The translations under genes were made by a program, and so were the position numbers. From Paractinoplanes brasiliensis (GTDB taxonomy: Bacteria > Actinomycetota > Actinomycetes > Mycobacteriales > Micromonosporaceae): a stretch of 64,000 nucleotides of DNA. The notes beneath the pieces were generated by a model. The model did not search any database. It had not been told where the DNA came from and worked only from the letters and a program-made list of their open reading frames with translations. The stretch is from positions 2,418,001 through 2,482,000 of the forward strand of contig NZ_SNWR01000002.1 in assembly GCF_004362215.1 (NCBI RefSeq). Direction: 5' to 3'. Position 1 is the first letter of the stretch. Every line of letters starts with the position of its first letter. This document shows positions 24,243 through 33,184 of the stretch, piece by piece.

Positions 24243-26750
24243 TCATGCGGTGGTCAGGAGCGCGTGGATCGCGCCGGCCTCCGGAGCATCGCACTCGGTG
24301 TAGATGGCCAAGGCCCGTTCGTAGTGGTCACGGGCCTGCGCCACGTCCCCCAGGGCCTGCCGGGCGCGGCCCAGACCGGCGTGGGCGCGCGCCTCCTGCA
24401 GGTAGTCGCTCGCCTCGTCGGCCAGGCCAAGTGCAGCCGTATGGTGGGCAAGCGCCTCCTCCGGTCGGCGGGCCTCCTGGGCCGCTTCGCCGAGGCCGTT
24501 GAGGGCCCACATCTCGCCGATCGTGGACCCGAGCTCATGGTTGATACGCAACGACTGCTCGTGGAAGCCGGCCGCCTCGTCGGGCTTGCCCATGCGGGTG
24601 TGCAGCAGACCGAGGCTGTCCAGCACGTTGGCCTCGGATGCCGTGTTGCCCAGCTGCCCGTACAGGGTCAGCGCCTGACGCAGGTGCTCACCGGCGTCGG
24701 CCAGGCAGCCGGTACGGGTTTCGATGTCGCCCAGCACGATGAGCGCGTACGCCTGCCCGTGCACGCTGCCCCGCGCCACCGCCTGCTCGAGAGACTGCCG
24801 GGCCAGGTCGGCGGCCTCGGCGAACTGCCCCATCCGGTCGAGGGCGATGCTCAGGGCGCACAACCCGTTTCCCTCACCGACCGGGTCGCCGGCCCGCCGA
24901 TACAGCTCCAGCGCCTGCCTCAGCTGCTCGGCGGCCGCGGCGTTCTTCCCCGTACGCTGGTCGACCATGCTCAGGTTGTAGAGGACGCGCGCCTGCCCGC
25001 CCACGTCGCCGGTTTCCCGCATCAGGCCGAGCGACTGCCGGAAGTGCTCGGCGGCCTCCTCCAGGTGGCCGAGCAGCAGATGCGTGAAGCCCAGGTGCAA
25101 CACGACGAGGGCCTGCTCGGCGGGGTCGCCGCGCTCGCGGGCGGCGTTGACGGCGTGGGTGAACAGGGTCAGGGCGTCACCCGGGTGGCCGCCGGCGAGG
25201 TAGCGGTACAGTTCCTCGGCCAGCGTCACGGTGTGCCCGGGCCAGCCCTGGGTCGCGGTGTGCGCGGCGACGGCGAGGATGCTGTGACGTTCGGCTTCGA
25301 GCCAGGCCACCGCGGATTCGAGGCTGGGCAGATCCGGGCCGGGCGGGCCCGCGGTGGCGCGTTCCCTGCGGCGGTACGCCTCGTCGGGATAGACGACGTT
25401 CGTGGCAGCCGTCGTGGTGGCGACGTAGAAGTCGAACAAGCGGGTCAGCGCGGCACGCCGGGCACGTGGCGGGTCCTCGTCCCGGGTCCGGGTGACGGCG
25501 TACGCGCGAACCAGGTCGTGCAGCACGTAACGGCCCGCGGCCGCCGGCTGCAACAGGTGATCGCGGCCCAGCTGCTCCAGCATCCGGCGGGCGTCCGGCG
25601 GCTCGATGCCCGCGAGCGCCGCCACCGCGTACGCGTCGAACTCCTGACCGGGATGCAGCGCGGCCAGACGCAACAGTCGCTGCTGCTCGGGCGGCAGGTG
25701 ACGGTAGGACAGATCGAGGGCGAGCTCCACGCCGGTGTCCAGCCGCCGGTCGCGGTGCCGGTCGTCGAGGCGGTCGGCGTGATCGGCCAGGGTCCAGCCC
25801 GGCAGGCTCGTGATGTGACCGGCCAGCAGGCTCAGCGCCAGGGGCAGACGGCCGCAGCGCTCGGCTATCCGGCCCAGGGCCTCGGGGTCCGGCGCTGCCG
25901 GCGCGTCACCGGTCGCCGCGGCGAGGAACGTCGCCGCTTCGCCGGGCGTGAAGACGTCCACTTCGAGCGGCGTGCCGACGGGCAGACGCCGCCGGCTGGT
26001 GATCAATGTCAGGCAGTCCGGGCCGGGCAGCAACGGACGAACCTGCTCCTCGCTGTCCGCGTTGTCGAGAACCACCAGACCCCGTACGCCGGAAAGAAGC
26101 TCGCGAAACAGCTCGGCGCGGCCCGCCGGCGTGCGCGGGATGCGCTGACTCGGCACGCCCAGCAACCGCAGGAACCCGTCGAGCACGGCGGCCGGGCCGG
26201 CGGGCGGCTGCGCCGGATCGGGATGGAACCCGCGCAGGTTCACGAACAACACCCGCTCGAACGGGCCGAGCAGATGCCCCGCGTGCACGGCCAGCTGCGT
26301 CTTGCCGACCCCGGCCATCCCCTCGATCAAGCACACCGGCTCGCGGCGCAACCGTTCCAGCTCCACCTCCCGGCCGGTGAACCCGGGCAGATCCTGCGGC
26401 AGGGAATCCCGTACGCGAACCTGGGCGACCGCTTCGGACTCGCCGGTGACCGTTCGCAGGGCCTGCCGCCAACGATCCACGTAGTCCGGTTCCGGATGCA
26501 GCGCCGACACCACGGCCATGATGAGATCGGTGTTGAGCCGCCGCCGGCCCGGCCGGAAACAATCCGCGACCGTCGAACGGCGGGTCAGCTCACTCGCCGG
26601 GCGGCCCGCCGCTGTCCACGCCTCGTTGACCCGGCTCAGAATCGTCCCGTACGAGGGGTCGCCCGCCCACACCTTCAGCAGCCGCAGCCGTTCGACGAGG
26701 TCGTCGACGGCGCCGGCCCCGGCCGGATCGGGCAGCGCATCGTAAGCCAT
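24243..26750 (-). CDS. NB-ARC/TPR regulatory ATPase (STAND-type)
   Basis: An 835-residue signal-transduction ATPase. The first ~80 residues are helical and HTH-like (YGTILSRVNEAWTAAGRP). The NB-ARC domain follows, with Walker A GMAGVGKTQL near residue 147, Walker B-like LVVLDNAD and the GLPLA-equivalent RLPLALSLLAG. The C-terminal half is about eight TPR units (LGFTHLLLGHLEEAAEHFRQ, ALELYRRAGDPVGEGN). Such proteins switch on ATP binding and oligomerise; their effectors are usually unknown. The ATG at 26750 is chosen over a TTG three codons upstream. No Shine-Dalgarno is visible, so the message may be leaderless. Confidence 0.87.
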   Translation of the reverse strand: MAYDALPDPAGAGAVDDLVERLRLLKVWAGDPSYGTILSRVNEAWTAAGRPASELTRRSTVADCFRPGRRRLNTDLIMAVVSALHPEPDYVDRWRQALRTVTGESEAVAQVRVRDSLPQDLPGFTGREVELERLRREPVCLIEGMAGVGKTQLAVHAGHLLGPFERVLFVNLRGFHPDPAQPPAGPAAVLDGFLRLLGVPSQRIPRTPAGRAELFRELLSGVRGLVVLDNADSEEQVRPLLPGPDCLTLITSRRRLPVGTPLEVDVFTPGEAATFLAAATGDAPAAPDPEALGRIAERCGRLPLALSLLAGHITSLPGWTLADHADRLDDRHRDRRLDTGVELALDLSYRHLPPEQQRLLRLAALHPGQEFDAYAVAALAGIEPPDARRMLEQLGRDHLLQPAAAGRYVLHDLVRAYAVTRTRDEDPPRARRAALTRLFDFYVATTTAATNVVYPDEAYRRRERATAGPPGPDLPSLESAVAWLEAERHSILAVAAHTATQGWPGHTVTLAEELYRYLAGGHPGDALTLFTHAVNAARERGDPAEQALVVLHLGFTHLLLGHLEEAAEHFRQSLGLMRETGDVGGQARVLYNLSMVDQRTGKNAAAAEQLRQALELYRRAGDPVGEGNGLCALSIALDRMGQFAEAADLARQSLEQAVARGSVHGQAYALIVLGDIETRTGCLADAGEHLRQALTLYGQLGNTASEANVLDSLGLLHTRMGKPDEAAGFHEQSLRINHELGSTIGEMWALNGLGEAAQEARRPEEALAHHTAALGLADEASDYLQEARAHAGLGRARQALGDVAQARDHYERALAIYTECDAPEAGAIHALLTTA

Positions 26751-26960
26751 GGCCCGCAAAGGTTACCGACAACCGGCACCCCACCAGAGACCGAATGTCA
26801 TCTATACGTCACTACTTGCCCCCGGTCGCTTGATGCCCCGGAACAGCCAGGCCGGGGAGTCGGGACTTTCGGCTTGAGAAATTTTCATCTTTAGACCTGT
26901 ATCTATGGTGTGACCCTGCTTACACTCGCCTCGCCTGTGGTGATCGAGCGAGGGAGTGCC

Positions 26961-29000
26961 ATGAAGAGGCTGCGCGGGCTGGTCGCAAGTTTGCTGGCGC
27001 TCGGCATCACGGGCGGGCTGGCCGCGCCGGCCACTGCCGCCCCGAGCTGGGCGCCGGCGCAGGACCTGGAGGGCAAGTGCGTCAGCCTGCAGGTCTTCGA
27101 CGGAACGACGTCCCGCGGATACGTCCAGCGGGCCAGCGTCGGCTACGGCTTCACCGGCAACGCGGCGAGCGCCGAGCCGTTCCGGTTCGAGGCCACCCAG
27201 CTCGGCCGTTACCTGCTGCGCGACTCCACCGGCAAACCCCCGTACCAGACCGTGGTCGGCTGGGTGTGGGCCGGTGACGCGTACGGGGATCGGGCCGACT
27301 GGACCGTGAGCGAGGCCGACGGCAAATACCGCTTCCTCTCCACCGCGACCGGCCAGCAGCTGGGCGTCTACCTCGGCGGGCTCGGCGCGGGCAACAGCAA
27401 CTCGACCGTCGCGCTGGCCCCGGCCACCGGGTGCGCCGCCATCCCCGACATCGCCACCGGCGTCAGCGGAACACCGGCGCCCGGCGTCGACGCCAACGGC
27501 AAGCTGGCCGGCTGGATCGACGCGCACGCGCACATCACCGCGGCCGAGGCCTTCGGGGGATCGTTGCACTGCGGGGACGCGTACGCGCCCGGGGGTGTGA
27601 CGGTCGCGCTCAAGGGCTGTGCCTCGCACGCGACGCTGGGCTGGGGCGCCCTGCTCGAGGCCATCATCGCCGGCACCGACCCGATCAACTCGGCCGAGGA
27701 CGGCTGGCCCACCTTCGGCGACTGGCCGCAGCACGACACGATGCTGCACGAGGCCTCGTACTTCCGCAGCCTGCAACGCGCCTGGCAGTCCGGGCAGCGG
27801 GTGCTCAACGTGCTGCTGGTCGCCAACCGGGTGATCTGCGGGCTGACCCTGGAGCACACGTCGTGCGACGAGATGGACCAGATCCGCGCCCAGGCCCAGT
27901 ATCTGCACAAGATGCAGGACTACGTGGACGCCCGCAGCGGCGGTCCCGGCAAGGGCTGGTTCCGGCTGGCCACCACCCCGGCCCAGGTGCGCCAGATCGC
28001 CGCCCAGGGCAAACTGGCCGTCACCATCGGCGTCGAGAACTCCGAGATCTTCGGCTGCCGCGAGATCAACGACGTGCCGCAGTGCACCAAGGCCCAGATC
28101 GACGCCGGCCTCGACGAACTGGAAGCCATGGGCGTCAGCGGGCTCTATCCCGTGCACAAGTTCGACAACGCGTTCGGCGGCACCCGCTTCGACGAGGGCG
28201 TCACCGGCGCCGCCGTCAACGTCGGCAACCTGATCTCCACCGGGCACTGGTGGCAGGCGACCTCCTGCACCGGCCCCTCCGACAACGAGCAGCCCCTGGT
28301 CAGCGACGACTTCGCCCGCCTGCTGCAGCTCGGCGTCGGGCTGCCCGCCGGAGCGATCCTCCCCGTCTATCCGAGCGGCAAGATCTGCAACGTACGGGGT
28401 CTGACCGACCTCGGCCGCTACCTGATCGAACGCATGATGGACCGCGGCATGATCATTCACATCGACCACATGAGCGTGAAGACCGCTTCGGCCGTGCTCG
28501 ACCTGGCCGAACGCGACAACTACCCCGGCGTCGCCTCCGTGCACAGCTGGTCCGACCCGGCCCTGATCAACCGGCTGCTGGGCGTCGGCGGCTTCCTGGC
28601 CGGCTACGCGTTCTCGGCCACCGACGACGGTCAGGACACCGGCACCTTCCTCGACGAGTGGCGCGCCAACAAGTCCCTCGCCAACGGCTCGAAGATCACC
28701 GGGTACGGCGTGGGGAGCGACGTGAACGGCCTCGGCCCCCAGGCAGCGCCTCGCCTGGACGCGGGTTCGCGGCCGCTGACGTACCCGTTCACGGCGACCA
28801 ACGGCACGCAGGTGGCCAAGCAGGTCTACGGTTCCCGCACGTTCGACCTCAACACCGACGGTGTGGCACAGTACGGCCTGTACGCGGACTGGATCGTCGA
28901 CCTCGTCAACCAGTCCGGCGGCGACGCGGCTCAGCTCCGACGCCACCTGCTGAGCGGCGCCGAGGCGTACACGGTCATGTGGGAGAAGGCACGAGCGTAG
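26961..29000 (+). CDS. Secreted M19-like metal-dependent dipeptidase/amidohydrolase with N-terminal beta-trefoil-like domain
   Basis: A 679-residue secreted protein. A signal peptide (LVASLLALGITGGLAAPATA) is followed by a ~120-residue domain resembling a trefoil/fascin module (GKCVSLQVFDG, YRFLSTATGQQLGVYL). The catalytic part begins with DAHAHI, an HxH metal motif, and continues with GVENSEIFG, PVHKFDNAFGG and HIDHMS, in line with the renal-dipeptidase (M19) branch of amidohydrolases. The target, peptide or lactam, is not predictable. Start 26961 follows GAGGGAGTGCC. Two bases separate it from the patatin gene. Confidence 0.7.
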   Translation: MKRLRGLVASLLALGITGGLAAPATAAPSWAPAQDLEGKCVSLQVFDGTTSRGYVQRASVGYGFTGNAASAEPFRFEATQLGRYLLRDSTGKPPYQTVVGWVWAGDAYGDRADWTVSEADGKYRFLSTATGQQLGVYLGGLGAGNSNSTVALAPATGCAAIPDIATGVSGTPAPGVDANGKLAGWIDAHAHITAAEAFGGSLHCGDAYAPGGVTVALKGCASHATLGWGALLEAIIAGTDPINSAEDGWPTFGDWPQHDTMLHEASYFRSLQRAWQSGQRVLNVLLVANRVICGLTLEHTSCDEMDQIRAQAQYLHKMQDYVDARSGGPGKGWFRLATTPAQVRQIAAQGKLAVTIGVENSEIFGCREINDVPQCTKAQIDAGLDELEAMGVSGLYPVHKFDNAFGGTRFDEGVTGAAVNVGNLISTGHWWQATSCTGPSDNEQPLVSDDFARLLQLGVGLPAGAILPVYPSGKICNVRGLTDLGRYLIERMMDRGMIIHIDHMSVKTASAVLDLAERDNYPGVASVHSWSDPALINRLLGVGGFLAGYAFSATDDGQDTGTFLDEWRANKSLANGSKITGYGVGSDVNGLGPQAAPRLDAGSRPLTYPFTATNGTQVAKQVYGSRTFDLNTDGVAQYGLYADWIVDLVNQSGGDAAQLRRHLLSGAEAYTVMWEKARA

Positions 29001-29002
29001 GC

Positions 29003-29842
29003 ATGGGTTCCGACGGCACGGCGCTGGTGCTCGGCGGGGGCGGGCTCACCGGGGTCGCCTGGGAGATCGGGCTGCTGCACGGCCTGACCGAGCACGGCGT
29101 CGACCTGACCGACGCCGCCCTGGTCGTCGGAACCTCGGCCGGCTCCTCGGTGGCCGCCCAGATCCTCTCCGGCAAGCCGCTCGAGAGCCTCTTCGAGGCC
29201 CAGGTGGCCGACTCGAGCGGCGAGGTCGCGGCACGGCTGAGCGCGGGCGCCCTGATCCGGTACGTGGTCGCCGGGCTCTGGCCCGGCAACCCGGCCCGCG
29301 GCCGCGCCTGGCTCGGCCGTCAGGCGCTACGGGCCCGTACGGTGCCCGAGGCGGAGCGCCGCGCCGTGATCGCCCGTCGCATCGGCGAGGCCGGCTGGCC
29401 CGCCACTCGTCTGCTGATCACCGCGGTCGAGGCGTCGTCCGGCCGGGAACGCGTCTTCTCGTCCGCAGACAGGGTGCCGCTGGTCGACGCCGTGGCCGCC
29501 AGCTGCGCCGTGCCGCTGGTCTGGCCCCCGGTGACGATCGACGGCGTACGCTACATCGACGGCGGCATCCGCTCGGTCGCCAACGTCGACCTGGCCGCGG
29601 GCAGCCGCCGGGTGGTCGTGCTCGCCCCCGCAACCCAGTCGGTGCGGCGTTCCGGACACCCGGCCCGTCAGCTCGCAGCACTCGGCCCCGACGTACGTGG
29701 CGCGGTGGTTTCCCCGGACGTGGCGGCCCGCGCGGCGATCGGCCGCAACCCGCTCGACCCGGCCCGTCGCCGCCCGGCCGCCGAAGCGGGACGAGCCCAG
29801 GCCGCCCACGAGGCGCACCGGATTCGCGACCTCTGGCCGTGA
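29003..29842 (+). CDS. Patatin-like phospholipase
   Basis: A 279-residue serine hydrolase. The oxyanion loop is GGGGLTG near residue 10, the nucleophile lies in GTSAGS (GxSxG), and the catalytic Asp in YIDGGIRS (DGG), giving the Ser-Asp dyad of patatins. No signal peptide is visible. Members hydrolyse acyl chains from lipids inside the cell. It follows the secreted dipeptidase with a 2-base gap, and its stop overlaps a GTG start of the next, frameshifted GNAT gene (GTGA). Confidence 0.88.
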   Translation: MGSDGTALVLGGGGLTGVAWEIGLLHGLTEHGVDLTDAALVVGTSAGSSVAAQILSGKPLESLFEAQVADSSGEVAARLSAGALIRYVVAGLWPGNPARGRAWLGRQALRARTVPEAERRAVIARRIGEAGWPATRLLITAVEASSGRERVFSSADRVPLVDAVAASCAVPLVWPPVTIDGVRYIDGGIRSVANVDLAAGSRRVVVLAPATQSVRRSGHPARQLAALGPDVRGAVVSPDVAARAAIGRNPLDPARRRPAAEAGRAQAAHEAHRIRDLWP

Positions 29843-30266
29843 TCGCTCGACTGACGACAACCGACTTACGGCTCTTCGATTCAGCCGCGGTGACCTTCGG
29901 GACGGTTCCCGGGCGGGCCGAACGTTCCTCGAAAGCCCGAACACTGTGGCCTTCGTGGCCTTCGACGGCGACGAGATCCTCGGGTGGTGCTGGGGCTACC
30001 ATCTGGTCAGGCCGGACACGTCCTCGATGCTGTACCTCCATCGACTCGAGGTGACGCCGGAGCGTCGACGGCGAGGAACAGGCAGGGCCCTGCTGCGGGC
30101 GTTCATGTCGGCCGGTGTGCGGGCCGGCGCCACCCGGATGTTCATGACCACGGGCGAGGCGAACGCCGCCGCCCGAGCCCTGTACGAGTCGATGGGCGGT
30201 GGCCCGGCCACGCAAGGCCCCACGGTCAACTACTGGTTCCCACTGCAGCCGGATGTTGCTGCGTGA
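29839..30266 (+). pseudogene. GNAT acetyltransferase, frameshifted
   Basis: The C-terminal ~110 residues in one frame are a clear GNAT domain (NTVAFVAFDGDEILGWCWGY, LEVTPERRRRGTGRALL, NAAARALYESMGG). That frame has no plausible start. The N-terminus is found in the neighbouring frame starting GTG at 29839 (VIARLTTTDLRLFDSAAVTF), which overlaps the patatin stop by GTGA as in a coupled operon. The switch falls near 29905-29935, where GGGCGGGCC provides a slippery tract. Either a real inactivating indel or a sequencing error. Confidence 0.72.
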
Positions 30267-30386
30267 CCTCTTTGTCGAGCCCTTGTGCTTACTGGCGTCG
30301 CCGGGGTGGGAAGTCGACGGTGACGCCACTCGGTCCTGACTGAGGAGGTGCTCGGGCGGATGGTGCAGCGTGGTCGCAGAATGCCA

Positions 30387-30959
30387 TCAGTGGTCGGGTT
30401 CATCAGTAAGTCTTCGCCCCTGCTTCACGCCTCCGTGCAGGCCCCAGTTGTCCAGCCCTGAGTAGACAAGCGCGGTGCGGGTGACCGGTCACCTTCGTGA
30501 TCTGCTTGGCCCAATTCGCGGCGTGATGGGCCAGGGCGAGGGACTCGATCCAGCCTTCGATACTGGCGTGGAGCGGCACCCACCGTCGGCCATCGTGGAT
30601 GCCGAACTCGTCGGTCGGGCCGATCATGAACGAGTAGGGAACGGCTGTCCTCTGCGGGCCGGCTTCGAACCACCATCCCGGAACAGGGGAACCGTCGGCC
30701 GCTTCGGTGGGTGAGCTGTCGGGGGTGTCGGCCTGGAAGTATCTGGGGCCTCCGTCGTATTGCGGGGCCGGTGGCAGGACCAGGCCGCCCCACCGGCGCT
30801 GGAACGCCACGGTGCGGTCGATCTCGGCGGCCGGGATGCCCGATTGAGGTGACCGGCGTAGTCGTCGTAGTGGTCGGTCCTCAGTTTCCCGCCGTTGGTC
30901 CGGCTGTTGTTCGTCTTCCACGCGGCGGGCGCCGTCCACGGCGAGGCAAGGATTTTCAC
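30387..30959 (-). pseudogene. Decayed hypothetical gene with at least two lesions
   Basis: Three successive frames are needed to read one conserved-looking protein: an N-terminal part (GGKLRTDHYDDYAGHLNR, to about 30840), a middle part (SGIPAAEIDRTVAFQRRWGG to WAKQITKVTG, to about 30490) and a C-terminal part in a third frame (TALVYSGLDNWGL) ending at 30387. The residues linking middle and end seem to be missing, so a deletion is added to a frameshift. The middle resembles actinobacterial SUKH-like proteins of unknown function. It lies beside a CBM2 fragment and a tandem repeat, at an apparent rearrangement scar. Confidence 0.6.
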
Positions 30960-30995
30960 CCCCGACCCGTACGACTTGTGATGTCCGCAGCGTCG

Positions 30996-31180
30996 TGCCA
31001 CCCGTTCACGACGCCGTTCAGAGCAAACGCCGTCGGCGCCGGGTTGCTGCTGCCCGGCGAGCCGTCGAACCCGAACGACACGGTCGCCGCGGTCCCCACC
31101 GCGCCGTTGTAACTCGCGTTACGGGCCGTCACCGCCGACCCGGCCTGCGTCACGGTCGCGTTCCACGCCTGCGTCACGCC
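30996..31180 (-). pseudogene. CBM2 module fragment
   Basis: Minus-strand translation gives TQAWNATVTQAGSAVTARNA then VSFGFDGSPGSSNPAPTAFA, a CBM2 segment that matches residues ~72-133 of the GH62 enzyme at 20801-22195. The DNA is also alike over ~180 bases, with scattered mismatches. It has neither the start nor the end of a gene: resemblance stops at about 31180 (after GCCTGCGTCACG) and at about 30996. Confidence 0.82.
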
Positions 31181-31192
31181 CCCGGCGGCGTT

Positions 31193-31242
31193 TCACTCTC
31201 GTACGGGAAACCTTGCCTCACTTTCGTACGGTAAACCTTGCC
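31193..31242. repeat. 25-bp tandem repeat
   Basis: TCACTCTCGTACGGGAAACC plus TTGCC (31193-31217) is followed directly by a copy with two changes (31218-31242). It begins 13 bases from the broken end of the CBM2 fragment. It may be an operator pair, an attachment-type sequence, or a recombination product. Confidence 0.7.
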
Positions 31243-31284
31243 GGCCGGCGAACAAGGTGACGTCGATCGATGCGTTCGGATCCG

Positions 31285-32712
31285 CTACGCCGGGGTGAGC
31301 CGGAAAGTGGACGCCTCGACGTACGCGGCGGTGTTCTCCTCCGGCTCGAGCCGCAGCCGCCCGTCAACCATCAGCACCAGGCGATCCGGGTAGTTGCGGG
31401 AGCGCAGGCGTACGGTTCCCGCCTCGCGACCCGGCTCAGGGCAGAAGGTGGCGTCCTGGCGGTACAGGTCACTGTCCTCTTCGGTGTGGAGCACGACGCG
31501 GAAAGACGCGTGCCGGACGTACTTGCCGTCGGTGGAGCGCAGGGAGACGCACTCCGGATCGACGATGCCGGGATGGGCCGTGAGTTCGAGCCCGGTCACC
31601 CCGTACGCCTCCACGAGCTGCTCGCCGTCGAGCGTGATGACGGCATCGGAGCCGGCCGGGTGAAGAACGAAACGACCGGCGGGAACGGCGCTGGGCGAGG
31701 GAGCCGGCGCCGCCTGGGCAGGGGGTTGCGAACGCGAGGAGCGAGCCGGGGTGGGCGCGGCGCGTGTGGGGGTGGGTGCGGCCGAGGCGATGCTGCGGGG
31801 AGGGCGGGCCGGCTCGTCGGGCAGCGCGAGGTAGACGCCGCCGGTGACGGTGGCGCCGGCCAGGACCGCGGCGGCCACCTTGACGCCGACGATCTGGCCC
31901 AGCCAGCCCGCGCCCGCGGCGGCTCCGCCGGTGAAGGCCGCTACTGGAAGCGGTACCAGCGAAGCGCCGAGAAGGAGGCGTTCGAGCGGGACGAACGAGG
32001 TGCGGGTGGCGCCGCAGACGGGGCAGTCCCGCACGTGCCGCGCGAAACGTTTACGCCATCTCGGACTCGGATTGCCGTCCCATCCGGCGGCGATTTCGTC
32101 AAGCTCGGGGCATCGGGGGTCGGCCTGCAACGCGGCCACCACAGAACGGCTGAGATCGAGCTGGTGGCGCATGCGTTGCAGGCGCACGCGGGTGTGCGCC
32201 TGACTGAGGCCGAGGGCCGCGACCACCTCGGCGCGGGTGAGCTCGCCGGCCACCTCGCGCCACCACAGGGCGGCAGGTTCGCGGTCGTCGGGGTCGAGCC
32301 AGCGGGTGGCCTCGACGACCTGGCGGCGCTGCTCGGACAGGCCCACCCGGGTGACGGTGAGGTCGGCGAACTCGGCGTCCGGATCGGGGATCCGGGCGGC
32401 GTCCTCAAGCGATGCCGTACGGTCGTTCTCCAACTGCCGCGACCGCAGGCGGGTGCCGATCTGGTGGGTGGCGATCGCGACCAGCCACGACCGGAAGCTG
32501 GCCGGAGTGCGCAGGGTCGGCAGATCCCGGTACGCGCGGAGCACGGTCTCCTGCACGACGTCGTCCACATCGGCGTGGCCCTCCAGCGCCCGGCCGACGA
32601 TCCGGTAGAGCAGCGGAAGGTGCGCCGAGATGAGGGTTTCGGCGGCGCGGCGGTCGCCGGACCGGGCCGCGTCGACCAGCTCGACCAGGTCCGCCTCGGC
32701 GATGTGGGTCAT
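31285..32712 (-). CDS. Sigma-70 (ECF-type) factor fused to zinc-finger, membrane segment and extracellular AbfB (CBM42-like) domain
   Basis: A 475-residue protein with four parts. Residues ~10-185 are sigma regions 2 and 4 (DVDDVVQETVLRAYRDLPTL; HTH in TRAEVVAALGLSQAHTRVRL). A zinc-binding motif H226-x3-C230-x2-C233 resembles anti-sigma ZAS modules. Hydrophobic segments at ~245-292 (KVAAAVLAGATVTGGVYLAL) cross the membrane, and a Pro/Ser/Thr linker follows. Residues ~348-475 are an AbfB/CBM42-like trefoil (CVSLRSTDGKYVRHASF, DLYRQDATFCPEPG, VRLRSRNYPDRLVL). This predicts a membrane-held sigma factor reading arabinose-containing polymers. It is divergent from a GH10 gene. Confidence 0.88.
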   Translation of the reverse strand: MTHIAEADLVELVDAARSGDRRAAETLISAHLPLLYRIVGRALEGHADVDDVVQETVLRAYRDLPTLRTPASFRSWLVAIATHQIGTRLRSRQLENDRTASLEDAARIPDPDAEFADLTVTRVGLSEQRRQVVEATRWLDPDDREPAALWWREVAGELTRAEVVAALGLSQAHTRVRLQRMRHQLDLSRSVVAALQADPRCPELDEIAAGWDGNPSPRWRKRFARHVRDCPVCGATRTSFVPLERLLLGASLVPLPVAAFTGGAAAGAGWLGQIVGVKVAAAVLAGATVTGGVYLALPDEPARPPRSIASAAPTPTRAAPTPARSSRSQPPAQAAPAPSPSAVPAGRFVLHPAGSDAVITLDGEQLVEAYGVTGLELTAHPGIVDPECVSLRSTDGKYVRHASFRVVLHTEEDSDLYRQDATFCPEPGREAGTVRLRSRNYPDRLVLMVDGRLRLEPEENTAAYVEASTFRLTPA

Positions 32713-32996
32713 GGCGTCGCCGTGTCGTGCCCCTCCCGTGCCCGCCTCGCCATCGTGCAACGACACCCACGCCTCCCCGCCTGCAGCCCCCGCGGCGGAC
32801 AGCCGATCACAACCGCCGCGGAACCGATCGGCACGAAGCCTCCCGGACGCGTCACAATACCCGCGGAAACCCCCGTTACGGGCGTCCGGAATCGCATGAT
32901 CAGCACGAAGAAGATGCCGGATTTCTGTTACGGCGGCGCTACCGAGAATGCCGTACAGGAAAACGCCGTCCTCTTGCTTGAGATCGCGCGTAACAC

Positions 32997-33034
32997 TCTG
33001 GCAATATTGCCCCATCTCGATGGGAGCGCTCCCA
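32997..33034. promoter_or_regulatory. GH10 promoter: TCTGGCAA element plus CebR operator
   Basis: TCTGGCAATATTG (32997-33009), containing the palindrome GGCAATATTGCC (33000-33011), is followed by TGGGAGCGCTCCCA (33021-33034), an exact match to the CebR consensus. The region 32713-33184 separates the sigma-AbfB gene from the GH10 gene and holds no other gene. Confidence 0.8.
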
Positions 33035-33184
33035 GCACATGGTGGCCAGTGGCCCACAGCGGGCGCCCGATGACCAGCGCCGCAGGTGCCACATCCCGTC
33101 GAAGAGCACCACGGCCCGCCAGTCAGCCCGCGGACCCCGCCGCCCCCCACCCACCCCGCCCCCCACCCCCCAAAGGGAGACCCC

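Noticed and set aside
24264..26894. An 876-codon plus-strand open frame
   Set aside because: It is the complement of the NB-ARC/TPR gene, whose motifs (GMAGVGKT, TPR units) are decisive for the minus strand.
26802..28946. A 714-codon minus-strand open frame
   Set aside because: Antisense to the secreted M19-like gene; Gly/Val/Ala/Arg-rich composition without any motif.
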